Origin: DASYSL01 sp036003365
GTDB lineage: Bacteria; Eisenbacteria; RBG-16-71-46; DASYSL01
Direction of reading: 5' to 3'
Assembly (NCBI GenBank): GCA_036003365.1
Contig: DASYSL010000016.1
Span: 1 to 31,034, forward strand
Length of the DNA: 31,034 nt
The translations under genes were made by a program, and so were the position numbers. The notes below the pieces were generated by a model. It did no database searches and was not told where the DNA came from. It was given only the letters and a program-made list of their open reading frames with translations. Positions 1 through 9,940 of the stretch are shown piece by piece (position 1 is the first letter of the stretch; every line of letters starts with the position of its first letter).

Positions 1-697
1 CCCGTGCGTGCATCGAGAAGACGCGCGACAGCGGGAGGCCTTCGACGAGGATCTCGAGATCGGTCCCGACAAACCGGGCCTCGGCCGAGGTCACGGGGAT
101 CGGTGTCACTCCGCCCCCATCGGTCACGCTGACCAGCGGCGGAGTACCTCCCGCGCCGCCGTGGACGGAGACGATGCAGTCGATCACGCCATCGCAGCTC
201 GTATCGAAATTGAACCGATAGGTCTCTCCGTTCCCGATTCCGGGCGGATCCTCGGGCATTCTTCCTGTCTCTCGTGAAGGGCAATCCACGCCCGACGAGT
301 CCGTGCCATCGCCATCCGTGTCGGCGATGTTCCCGCCGTTCACCCGCATGCCGATCCACGTCTGGTCGCCCACGACGGCCAGAGCGACGAGGGCGATGTC
401 GAAGCCGTTGTCGTAGCACCGGCCGTTGGTGGCGCATTCATGCAGCACCCCATCGCAGGGCAGAAAGAGCGTGTCCGCCAAGCAAATATCTCTCGTGGGA
501 TCCTGCATGACGATGCCGCCGGCCGATCCGTCCCCGCTGATGTTCTGGTTTGCAAGAAGAACGACATCATCGATGTTGCCGTCCAGCACCGGATCCGCTT
601 GGGCGAGGGAGAGTGGGATGACCAACGTCACCACGAGGACGGGAAGAATGAGCCATGCCGTCGACAGGGCTCGCGCGAATCCAAGTTGTTTGAACAC
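1..697 (-). CDS. Secreted protein of unknown function, cut by the left edge
   Basis: The frame opens with GTG at 697, preceded by an AAGGA Shine-Dalgarno element nine bases upstream, and stays open to the window edge (232 complete codons seen). The N-terminus is a clear Sec signal peptide: basic start (VFKQLGFAR), long hydrophobic core (about residues 13-31) and likely cleavage after SLAQA. The mature part begins DPVLDGNIDDVVLLANQNIS and contains several Cys (ICLAD, LPCDG, HECATNGRC, TSCDG, IDCIV) and an Asp/Gly-rich segment (DTDGDGTDSSGVD) that could bind Ca2+. I recognise no catalytic domain. The DxxIDD opening resembles the start of secreted carbohydrate-binding or surface proteins, but this is weak. 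It is convergent with nothing; lon ends about 325 bases upstream on the same strand and a separate promoter is likely. Sure of the gene, not of its function. Confidence 0.72.
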   Translation of the reverse strand, partial: MFKQLGFARALSTAWLILPVLVVTLVIPLSLAQADPVLDGNIDDVVLLANQNISGDGSAGGIVMQDPTRDICLADTLFLPCDGVLHECATNGRCYDNGFDIALVALAVVGDQTWIGMRVNGGNIADTDGDGTDSSGVDCPSRETGRMPEDPPGIGNGETYRFNFDTSCDGVIDCIVSVHGGAGGTPPLVSVTDGGGVTPIPVTSAEARFVGTDLEILVEGLPLSRVFSMHAR

Positions 698-802
698 GGC
701 CCGAATTCCTTTCCATCTCCATCGTGTCTGGACAGAAGGGTGCTCGCTCGGGCTTGGGATGGGATGAAACCGAAGTGACCACGGCCCGATCGTGGGCGTT
801 CT

Positions 803-832
803 ATGTTAGAGCCCAGAGGTTACATTGAACAA
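803..832 (-). promoter_or_regulatory. Possible promoter of the left-edge secreted protein
   Basis: On the minus strand TTGTTC (827-832) and TAACAT (803-808) stand 18 bases apart, fitting a sigma-70-type -35/-10 pair. The implied leader to the GTG at 697 is about 100 bases. The match is modest. Confidence 0.3.
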
Positions 833-919
833 GGGACCAAAATCAGAATGGTGGGCGGAGACGTGGGCGGAGACGCGGGCGATGATCGAGCGACAGCGGA
901 AACTTGCCTGAAAAATCGT

Positions 920-944
920 GAGGCGGCGCATCATGCGCCGCCTC
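920..944 (-). terminator. Rho-independent-type terminator downstream of lon
   Basis: A perfect 11-base-pair stem (GAGGCGGCGCA / TGCGCCGCCTC) with a 3-base loop is followed on the minus strand, four bases later, by TTTTT. It sits about 80 bases beyond the lon stop codon and probably ends the tig-clpP-clpX-lon transcript. Confidence 0.75.
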
Positions 945-975
945 GACGGGGGCCGCTTCGCTTCGCACAGCTATC

Positions 976-990
976 GGGGAGATCCTCCCC
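976..990. repeat. Small inverted repeat between lon and its terminator
   Basis: GGGGAG-ATC-CTCCCC can form a 6-bp stem with a 3-base loop. It lies between two stronger hairpins in the lon 3' region. It has no T run of its own, so it is more likely an RNA 3'-end structure than a terminator. Confidence 0.4.
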
Positions 991-994
991 GCAT

Positions 995-1019
995 CGCCGG
1001 CCGGTCCTGACGGCCGGCG
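995..1019. repeat. Inverted repeat immediately after lon
   Basis: A perfect 9-bp stem (CGCCGGCCG / CGGCCGGCG) with a 7-base loop starts three bases past the lon stop codon. No T tract follows. It may protect the 3' end of the lon mRNA or act with the terminator at 920-944. Confidence 0.5.
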
Positions 1020-1021
1020 AA

Positions 1022-3505
<2,484 letters not shown>

Positions 3506-3536
3506 GTTCCCTTGGATGCGGGGAGGTCGCGGATGG

Positions 3537-4796
3537 CTATGCTTCTTTCTTGCGCCGCTCGCGCTCGCCCCGGTACGTGAGAATGGGCGGCGCGCCCTCG
3601 CCGATGGCCTCGCGGGTCATCGTGCAACCGACGACGTCGAGCCGCGACGGAATGTCGAACATGAGATCGAGCATCGATTCTTCGAGCACGGCGCGCAGGC
3701 CGCGGGCGCCGGTGCCGCGCTTCATCGCGGTGCGCGCGATGGCCGACAAGGCGTCCTCGGTGAACTCCAGCTTCACGCCTTCCATCTCGAAGAACTTCTG
3801 GTACTGCTTGGTGACCGCGTTCTTGGGCTCGACCAGGATCGAGACGAGAGCCTTCTCGTCCAGGGGATCGAGCGTGCCGATCACGGGCAGGCGGCCCACC
3901 AGCTCCGGAATGAGACCGTACTTGAGCAGATCCTCCGGCTCGACGAGCGAGAGGAGCTGACCCACGTTCTTGTCTGCCTTGGACGAGATCTGCGCGCCGA
4001 AGCCCAGCACCTTCTGGCCGGTGCGCTTCTCGATGATCTTCTCCAGGCCCTCGAAAGCGCCGCCGCAGATGAACAGGATGTCCTTGGTGTTGACCTCGAT
4101 GTACTTCTGCTGCGGGTGCTTGCGGCCGCCCTGCGGCGGCACGTTGGCCACCGTGCCCTCGATGATCTTGAGCAGGGCCTGCTGCACGCCCTCGCCCGAG
4201 ACGTCGCGCGTGATCGACGGGTTCTCGCTCTTGCGCGAGATCTTGTCGATCTCGTCGATGTACACGATCCCGTGCTCGGCATTGACCAGGTTGAAGTCGG
4301 CCGACTGGAGCAAGCGCACCAGGATGTTCTCGACGTCCTCGCCCACGTAACCCGCCTCGGTGAGGCAGGTGGCGTCGACGATGGCGAACGGCACCTTGAG
4401 GAAGCGCGCCAGCGTGCGCGCGAGCAGGGTCTTGCCCGTGCCCGTGGGCCCGATGAGAAGGATGTTCGACTTCTCGAGCTCGACGTCGGCCGAAGCGCTC
4501 TGCGAGTAGATGCGCTTGTAGTGGTTGTAGACCGCGACCGAGAGCGTCTTCTTGGCGCGCTCCTGGCCCACCACGTAATCGTCGAGAATGCGCTTGATCT
4601 CGGCCGGCTTGGGCAGCGAGCCGGCCGCCGTCGGCTGCTCGCGCTCCAGCTCACCCTCGAGGATGTCGTTGCACAGCTTCACGCACTCGCTGCAGATGTA
4701 GACCGAGGGACCCGAGACCAGGCGCGCGACTTCGTCCTGGCCGCGCCCGCAGAACGAGCACCGGATGGGATGTGGGGAGGCGATGCGCTTCTTCAT
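3537..4796 (-). CDS. clpX: ClpX, ATPase subunit of the ClpXP protease
   Basis: This is an AAA+ unfoldase that recognises tagged substrates and feeds them to ClpP. At 419 residues it has the usual length. It has an N-terminal C4 zinc-binding domain (Cys13, Cys16, Cys35, Cys38), Walker A GPTGTGKT at 116-123, Walker B IVYIDEIDK at 177-185, the pore-loop GYVGED region around 149-154, the sensor region and the conserved RGARGLR segment near the C-terminus. An IGF-type ClpP-docking loop is represented by VLGFGAQI, so contact with the neighbouring ClpP is expected. It lies 18 bases after clpP and 31 before lon on the same strand. Confidence 0.98.
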   Translation of the reverse strand: MKKRIASPHPIRCSFCGRGQDEVARLVSGPSVYICSECVKLCNDILEGELEREQPTAAGSLPKPAEIKRILDDYVVGQERAKKTLSVAVYNHYKRIYSQSASADVELEKSNILLIGPTGTGKTLLARTLARFLKVPFAIVDATCLTEAGYVGEDVENILVRLLQSADFNLVNAEHGIVYIDEIDKISRKSENPSITRDVSGEGVQQALLKIIEGTVANVPPQGGRKHPQQKYIEVNTKDILFICGGAFEGLEKIIEKRTGQKVLGFGAQISSKADKNVGQLLSLVEPEDLLKYGLIPELVGRLPVIGTLDPLDEKALVSILVEPKNAVTKQYQKFFEMEGVKLEFTEDALSAIARTAMKRGTGARGLRAVLEESMLDLMFDIPSRLDVVGCTMTREAIGEGAPPILTYRGERERRKKEA

Positions 4797-4814
4797 GTCC
4801 GGACCGGGCCCTTT

Positions 4815-5399
4815 CTACTTCCGCTGCATCATCACGTCGTCGACCAGGCCGTACGCCTTGGCTTCCTGGGCCGACATGAAAAAGTTGCGGTCGGTGTCCT
4901 TCTGGATCCGCTCGAGCGGCTGGCCGGTATGCTTGACCAGGATGGCCTCGAGCTGGTCCTTCATCTTCAGCATCTCACGCGTCGCGATCTCGATGTCGGT
5001 CGCCTGCCCCTGCGCGCCGCCCAGAGGCTGGTGGATCATGATGCGCGAGTTGGGCAGCGCCGAGCGCTTGCCGGGAGCCCCGGCCGCGAGCAGCAGAGCC
5101 CCCATCGACGCCGCCTGGCCCATGCAGATGGTGGCCACCGGCGGCTTGATGAACTGCATGGTGTCGTAGATCGCCAGTCCGGCCGTGACGATGCCCCCCG
5201 GCGAGTGGATGTAGAGCCAGATCTCCCGCTCCGGATCCTCCGCCTCGAGGAACAGCATCTGGGCGATCACCAGGTTGGCGATGGTGTCGTCGATCGGGGT
5301 GCCGATGAAGATGATGCGATCCTTGAGAAGACGGGAGTAGATGTCGTACGCCCGCTCCCCTCTGGCACTCTGCTCGACGACGATGGGCACGAGACCCAT
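4815..5399 (-). CDS. clpP: ClpP, proteolytic subunit, with Asn at the catalytic Asp position
   Basis: This is the peptidase core of the Clp protease, normally a tetradecamer with a Ser-His-Asp triad. At 194 residues it has the usual length, with little or no propeptide (starts MGLVPIVVEQ). Ser98 (GQAASMGA) and His123 (MIHQPLGGAQGQ) are present. Aligned without gaps to Bacillus subtilis ClpP, the triad Asp falls at residue 172, in the motif DTDRD; here the motif reads DTDRN, encoded by AAC, so the third triad residue is Asn. Listeria ClpP1 is a known natural case of Asn here with reduced intrinsic activity. No second clpP is seen in the window. A strong GGGAGGG Shine-Dalgarno precedes the ATG at 5399. 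It sits between tig and clpX in one operon. Identification is certain; the effect of Asn172 is inference. Confidence 0.97.
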   Translation of the reverse strand: MGLVPIVVEQSARGERAYDIYSRLLKDRIIFIGTPIDDTIANLVIAQMLFLEAEDPEREIWLYIHSPGGIVTAGLAIYDTMQFIKPPVATICMGQAASMGALLLAAGAPGKRSALPNSRIMIHQPLGGAQGQATDIEIATREMLKMKDQLEAILVKHTGQPLERIQKDTDRNFFMSAQEAKAYGLVDDVMMQRK

Positions 5400-5423
5400 G
5401 GATTCCCTCCCCTGGAGACGACG

Positions 5424-6716
5424 TTACGCCGGGACCACGAGCGGCGACTTGTCGGTGATCTTTTCCTCCTTGATCTCGGCCGCGTCGAGAAGAAAATCGA
5501 AGACTTTCTTGTCGACGATGGCGTCCCGCACGCGGGTGCGCCTCTCGGCCGGCGGGAGCGCCCGGTAATCGGCCCCGGCGCGTCCGCGCGCCCGGGCCAG
5601 CTGGGACATCTCCTCGCTCAGCTCTTCCTCGGTGGCGTCGATCGCTTCCTTCTGCGCCACCGCGTCCAGCAGCCACTCGCGGGCGATGCGCTGCCGCATC
5701 GCCTGGCGGAAGCTCTCAAGGAGCTGCTCCCGCTCTTCCGCGGCGACCTCCTGCCCGGCGCTGGCGCGCGACAGCGATTCCTGCGCCAGACGGTCGGCGA
5801 AGCCTTCCGGCACCGGCACCGGATTGCGCTTGAGCAGCTCGGCCACGGCTTCTTCTTCCAGGGCGCGCCGCGAGCGCAGCCGCTCTTCCGCTTCCATCTG
5901 TCCGCGGATGCGGGAGCGCAGCTCGTCCAGCGTTTCCAGGCCGAAGATGTCCCTGGCCAGGTTATCGTCCAGCTCGCGCGTCTTCTTCTCCTGAATCTTC
6001 TTCACCTTGACGTGAAAACGGGCCGATTTTCCGGCCAGTTCCGCGTTGCCGAAGTCCTCGGGGTACTGGACCTGCACGGTCCGGCTCTCCCCCGCCTGCG
6101 AACCGAGGAGCGCCTGCTTGAACTCGGGCAGAAGGCCCGGGCGCTCGAGATCGAGCGCGGCATCGCGCACGCGGCTCGCCTTGAGGGTGCGGCCCTTCTC
6201 GTCGATGCGCACATGATCCACCGTGACCACGTCATTTTCTCCGACCGGCCGCTCGACAGGGACGAGCTGCGTGGCTTCCTCGCGCACCTGCGCCAGGGCG
6301 CGCTCCACTTCCTCTTCGGGGACCTCGCGGATCCGGCGCACGAGGGTCACGCCCTTGTAATCCTTGAGCTCGACCGTGGGCCGCACCTCGAGCGTGGCCC
6401 GGAAGCGCAGGGGCTCGCCGGGGACGAAGCGCACCTCGTCGATGGCGGGCATGGACACCGGCTCGAGCGCCTGCTCCCGCACCGCCTTGGCGTAGGCCTC
6501 CTCGACGGCGCCCTCGAGCGCCTCCTGCTCCAAGCTGGATCCAAATCGCGCTTCGAGGAGACGGCGGGGCACGCGGCCCTTGCGGAAACCAGGTAGGGTC
6601 GCGCGCTGCTGGAGCTGTCCGGCCACACGGTCGAGATGACGCTCGACTTCCTCGCGGGGCACGGTCAGCTCGAGCACGCGCCGGGTCGGGGCTTCCTCCA
6701 GAACGCGAATCTCCAT
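5424..6716 (-). CDS. tig: Trigger factor, ribosome-associated chaperone
   Basis: It binds the ribosomal exit tunnel near protein L23 and shields nascent chains, and has peptidyl-prolyl isomerase activity. At 430 residues it matches the family. The N-terminal ribosome-binding domain carries the signature GFRKGRVP at 43-50. A FKBP-like PPIase domain follows (about 150-240: GENDVVTVDHVRIDE to EDFGNAELAGKSARF). The C-terminal helical chaperone arms (about 250-415) are charged and rich in Glu/Arg. It is the first protein gene of the operon, 37 bases after tRNA-Leu and 24 before clpP, all on the minus strand. The ATG at 6716 keeps the canonical MEIRVLEE start. Confidence 0.97.
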   Translation of the reverse strand: MEIRVLEEAPTRRVLELTVPREEVERHLDRVAGQLQQRATLPGFRKGRVPRRLLEARFGSSLEQEALEGAVEEAYAKAVREQALEPVSMPAIDEVRFVPGEPLRFRATLEVRPTVELKDYKGVTLVRRIREVPEEEVERALAQVREEATQLVPVERPVGENDVVTVDHVRIDEKGRTLKASRVRDAALDLERPGLLPEFKQALLGSQAGESRTVQVQYPEDFGNAELAGKSARFHVKVKKIQEKKTRELDDNLARDIFGLETLDELRSRIRGQMEAEERLRSRRALEEEAVAELLKRNPVPVPEGFADRLAQESLSRASAGQEVAAEEREQLLESFRQAMRQRIAREWLLDAVAQKEAIDATEEELSEEMSQLARARGRAGADYRALPPAERRTRVRDAIVDKKVFDFLLDAAEIKEEKITDKSPLVVPA

Positions 6717-6753
6717 CGGGTCCGGTCCACTCCTCGGGCGGGTCTCTGCGCGA

Positions 6754-6835
6754 TGCGAGAGGGGGGATTTGAACCCCCATGAGTTTCCCCACCGGATCCT
6801 AAATCCGGCGCGTCTGCCAGTTCCGCCACTCTCGC
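6754..6835 (-). tRNA. tRNA-Leu (anticodon UAG)
   Basis: Read on the minus strand, a 7-bp acceptor stem (GCGAGAG / CTCTCGC) closes with discriminator A. The D arm is GCGGAACTGGCAGACGC, and the anticodon stem CCGGA/TCCGG carries the loop TTTAGGA with anticodon TAG. A 13-base variable arm (class II, as expected for Leu) and a 5-bp T stem around TTCAAAT complete the cloverleaf. CCA is not encoded. It lies in the leader of the tig operon, and its own promoter is visible just upstream. Confidence 0.96.
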
Positions 6836-6863
6836 ACAGGGGAATGACTTAGAGCTCGGGCGC

Positions 6864-6893
6864 AGTATACCAAACCAGGCCCCGGCGCGTCAG
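6864..6893 (-). promoter_or_regulatory. Sigma-70-type promoter for tRNA-Leu and probably the tig-clpP-clpX-lon operon
   Basis: On the minus strand CTGACG (6888-6893) and TATACT (6864-6869) are 18 bases apart, and TGG directly before the -10 makes it an extended -10. The predicted start point is about 22 bases before the mature tRNA 5' end. Confidence 0.65.
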
Positions 6894-6930
6894 GCGCGCA
6901 GACGCCGAAGAGGGAGCCGGGACCCGAATC

Positions 6931-8586
6931 TCACCGGTAATGCGCCTTGAGCGCGCCCCACGTCACAGCGACTGTCGATGTCGAGCAACGGCGCGCAAGA
7001 TCGGCGGGAAATCGCGGCACGACCGCGTACCCGACGCGGTGACCCGGCGTGGCATCGAACTGGGCCAGCACGCCGCTCACGTCGAGCGCGCAGCCGGTGG
7101 GGATCGCGGCGCCCACGAGCGGATTGGAGATGCCGCAGTCGTTGGCGTCGGCGAGCACGCGCAGCGGACATCCGGCGCCGGACTTCAAGGAGTAAATCTG
7201 ATAGGTCGCGCCGCCCGCGAACGTCTCCCCGGCCGCGATGGAGCTCAGGTCGGCGTGACGAATTTCCACGTCTGACAACTTCACCAGATAGGACTCGAGG
7301 GTCTCCGCACCGCTCCCGTACTCGCCATTCACGATCTCAGGGGTGGCGTACGCCGGAACCGGCTGAGTGACGCCCGCCGGGTTGAGCACGTCGACGGTCA
7401 GGGGCGGAACGAGCGCCGTCCAGCCGTTCACCTGTCCAACCACGCCCTGCACCAGCACTTGGTCGCTCAGACCGACGCACGCCACCGGCGCCCCGATGAC
7501 GGCGATGCCGCCGGTGCCGTCCTGCAGCGTGAAGCGGCTGCCACTCGTTGTCGGCCACTCGCCCGTCACCGTGCCCACCACACGCACCGTCTGCCCGGCG
7601 AGCAGCGGAACCCCGTTGGCGTCGTTGCCGTGGAGCAGCGCCGCCGCGGTCGCGTCTTGTGGCGAGCAAGATGCCGTCATGTTGTACGGCGTGCCGCAAG
7701 GAATGCCATCGAAATCCGTGGGCGCGACATAGAAGTAATACGTGCCGGGCGGCACAGCCGCGCCGCAGCTCGTCACGGTGCAATTCGCCGACGAGTACCG
7801 CGCGCAAACCGGCAAGGCGGAGCCGAACCCCGCGCTGAGAATCGCGATCAGAGTCGGTGAAGCTGCTTCCACGTCCAGGCTCAGCACCGAAGGCTCGGTC
7901 ACTTGCACGGGATACAAGTCGACATCGCGATCATGGCTCGTCGCGTTGTACGTGCCGCACACGTGCATCGGACCCGTGCCACAAGACAGGTTGATGACGG
8001 GCCCTGCCGTACACCCCATCGTGGGATCCAGGCAGCACGGCTCGTTCTCCTGGATGGCATCGGGAGGGCACGCCGGCAGATCACAGCACATCGCGATGGA
8101 CAGGCGATACGTCCCGCACGCCACCCCGTCGCCGTCGATCACCAGGTAGTACGTGTCGCCCGCGTGCAGCGTGCGATGCGACAAGCGGGAGCCCCAGTTG
8201 CAGGCGTCGTTGTTGCAATTCACCGAGTCGGGGCCATTGGTGTAGAGCGCGACCGCGGTGTCGAAGTTGGATCCGCACAGGGAAACGTCCACGCATTGAT
8301 CCGTGGCCGGCGCGTAGCGATACACGACGTCCGGATTGCCCCAGGCGGCGCACGGCGGCAGATAATCGTCGTTGTATTCGCAGGTGGTGCCGATGTCGCT
8401 GAAGGGCAAGCTCGTGATCAGGGTCGCGGTGGCGAACGTGTCACCGCCCCCCAGCGGACGTGCGAGAGCCGACGAAGTCCCCACCTGGCTCCAAGGCGAG
8501 AACTCGGGGGGCAGCACGGGATCGGCGGGCGATGGCGAGGGCGCGAGACCGAGCAGGACGGCGGACAGCAGGAACTCGAGCTTCAT
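6931..8586 (-). CDS. Cys-rich secreted multidomain protein with PPC-like and OB-like domains
   Basis: 551 residues with a Sec signal peptide (MKLEFLLSAVLLGLAPSPSPA, cleavage near 21). Residues about 45-167 form a PPC-like beta domain (FSDIGTTCEYNDDY, VVYRYAP, GDTYYLVIDGDG), and 195-308 look like a second, shorter copy (DVDLYPVQV, GTYYFYVAPTDFDG). Residues about 330-420 read like an OB-fold/DUF5689-type domain (VRVVGTVTGEW, FTLQDGTGGIAV, VLVQGVVG), continuing to about 535. Many paired Cys suggest disulfides outside the cytoplasm. After a Ser/Thr linker the chain ends VAVTWGALKAHYR, a short aromatic/basic tail separated from the last domain. AAGGAG lies five bases before the ATG. It follows the barrel gene by 71 bases on the same strand. 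The gene is secure; the domain names are from motif resemblance and no enzymatic role can be assigned. Confidence 0.85.
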   Translation of the reverse strand: MKLEFLLSAVLLGLAPSPSPADPVLPPEFSPWSQVGTSSALARPLGGGDTFATATLITSLPFSDIGTTCEYNDDYLPPCAAWGNPDVVYRYAPATDQCVDVSLCGSNFDTAVALYTNGPDSVNCNNDACNWGSRLSHRTLHAGDTYYLVIDGDGVACGTYRLSIAMCCDLPACPPDAIQENEPCCLDPTMGCTAGPVINLSCGTGPMHVCGTYNATSHDRDVDLYPVQVTEPSVLSLDVEAASPTLIAILSAGFGSALPVCARYSSANCTVTSCGAAVPPGTYYFYVAPTDFDGIPCGTPYNMTASCSPQDATAAALLHGNDANGVPLLAGQTVRVVGTVTGEWPTTSGSRFTLQDGTGGIAVIGAPVACVGLSDQVLVQGVVGQVNGWTALVPPLTVDVLNPAGVTQPVPAYATPEIVNGEYGSGAETLESYLVKLSDVEIRHADLSSIAAGETFAGGATYQIYSLKSGAGCPLRVLADANDCGISNPLVGAAIPTGCALDVSGVLAQFDATPGHRVGYAVVPRFPADLARRCSTSTVAVTWGALKAHYR

Positions 8587-8657
8587 CGGAACTCCTTCGC
8601 GACGGGTTCCGAGACGGCGCCAAGCGATTTCGTGCGCGACGGAAAATCAGCGACGGC

Positions 8658-9806
8658 CTAGAGCTTCAGATCGAATCCCAGCGTGAACCAGTTGCGGCTC
8701 GTGTGCACGTCGTCCGATGAGGTGCGCGCGTCGTGGCTGTAGGCGAGGCGCACGAGAATGCCCTGAAGGTCGTAGCCGACGCCGGCGCCCATGCGCGAGA
8801 AGCGTGGCGCGCCCTCGCCCGGATAAGGCGACCAGCCGAAGCCGATACGGAAGTCCCACGGCTGCTCGTGCGGCTTGTAATAGTAGCCGGCGGCGACATT
8901 CCAGCGCGCGGGATCGTGAGAGACTCCCGGGCTCGTCGAATCGCCCAGGGCCACGTTGCGCGCGCCCTGGTAGCTGAATCCGGTCAGCAGATGCCCGCCT
9001 TTCTCCTTGCCCACGGTGACGCCGAAATCGATCGTCGCCGGAATCTCGTCGAGCCCGACCTTGTTGCCGCCTTCGTCCTCGAGCTTGGGTTTGCCGGCAA
9101 CGCGGCCGTCGGCGGCGACGAGAACGAGGGGCGACACCTGGTAGGCCACCCCCGCAGCTCCGCCGACCGAGGTGCCTTTCAAATTGGAGCTGGCGGGGAT
9201 TGCGCCCAGGTTCTGCGCGTCCTGGGAGGGCTGGTACTCGAAGCGCTCCTTGACCTGATTGCCTTCGATGGCAAGTCCGCCGCTCCACGCGCCGCGCGCC
9301 GCCCCCGCCGAAAGTCCGAAGCGCGCGCGATGGGTCTCGGTTTGCGTCTCGAACGACAGCGGCCCGAAGCCGGGCTCGGTGGCGATGTACTGCTCCTTGC
9401 TCTGTTGATAGGCGTCCTGCACGTAAAAGAGGGCGAACGCCATCTCTTGACGGCGGAGGCGAATCGCACACTCCCCCACGTTCACGAACGGGCTCGTGTC
9501 CGAGTAGTCGAGCGTGCTGGCGCGCAGATCGTTGCGCTGCGGGTCGACCGCGAGTGCCGTGGCGCGCACGCGCCACACACTGTCCCGCGCCATGGTGGCG
9601 GGATTGACCGACCAGGAGGAGGCCGGATCGGCGGCGCGGCCGGCCCCCGCCAAAGCCCCATCGGCCGCCGTGAGCGGGTTCCACGGACGATCGGGAAACT
9701 GCGAGCCGGTGATGGTGACGACGTCGGCGGAGGAGGAGGGCGGGAAGGCAACGAGAGCGGAAGAAACGATCAAGAAAGCGGCGGTCGCGTTGAACTTCCA
9801 GGTCAT
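8658..9806 (-). CDS. Outer-membrane beta-barrel protein, FadL/OMPP1-like candidate
   Basis: 382 residues from the ATG at 9806, which has GGGAGG ten bases upstream; a TTG at 9839 would only add a charged, non-conserved extension before the signal peptide. Signal peptide MTWKFNATAAFLIVSSALVA.., cleavage near SSSA. The mature chain is built of alternating hydrophobic/polar strands of 9-12 residues with Gly/aromatic turns, and ends NWFTLGFDLKL as a final strand. The early segment (GALAGAGRAADPASSWSVNPATMA) resembles the N-terminal NPA region of FadL/TodX-type transporters and related barrels. No periplasmic peptidoglycan-binding domain is seen. Probably co-transcribed with the secreted protein at 6931-8586. 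The cargo is unknown. Confidence 0.8.
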   Translation of the reverse strand: MTWKFNATAAFLIVSSALVAFPPSSSADVVTITGSQFPDRPWNPLTAADGALAGAGRAADPASSWSVNPATMARDSVWRVRATALAVDPQRNDLRASTLDYSDTSPFVNVGECAIRLRRQEMAFALFYVQDAYQQSKEQYIATEPGFGPLSFETQTETHRARFGLSAGAARGAWSGGLAIEGNQVKERFEYQPSQDAQNLGAIPASSNLKGTSVGGAAGVAYQVSPLVLVAADGRVAGKPKLEDEGGNKVGLDEIPATIDFGVTVGKEKGGHLLTGFSYQGARNVALGDSTSPGVSHDPARWNVAAGYYYKPHEQPWDFRIGFGWSPYPGEGAPRFSRMGAGVGYDLQGILVRLAYSHDARTSSDDVHTSRNWFTLGFDLKL

Positions 9807-9838
9807 GAAGGAACGAGCCTCCCGCCGCGGTCGCCCCA

Positions 9839-9847
9839 ACTATACCA
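9839..9847 (-). promoter_or_regulatory. Extended -10 promoter for the barrel gene
   Basis: On the minus strand TGG-TATAGT matches the extended -10 pattern (TGnTATAAT). No good -35 is seen 16-18 bases upstream. The predicted leader to the ATG at 9806 is about 25 bases. Confidence 0.5.
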
Positions 9848-9940
9848 TGCGATCACGCACGCTGCTCTTCGAGCCCGAATCCGCTACCATGCCGCGCGAA
9901 TCTCAATTGTTTGGCGCGACCCCCTCATCGGAGGCAAAGC

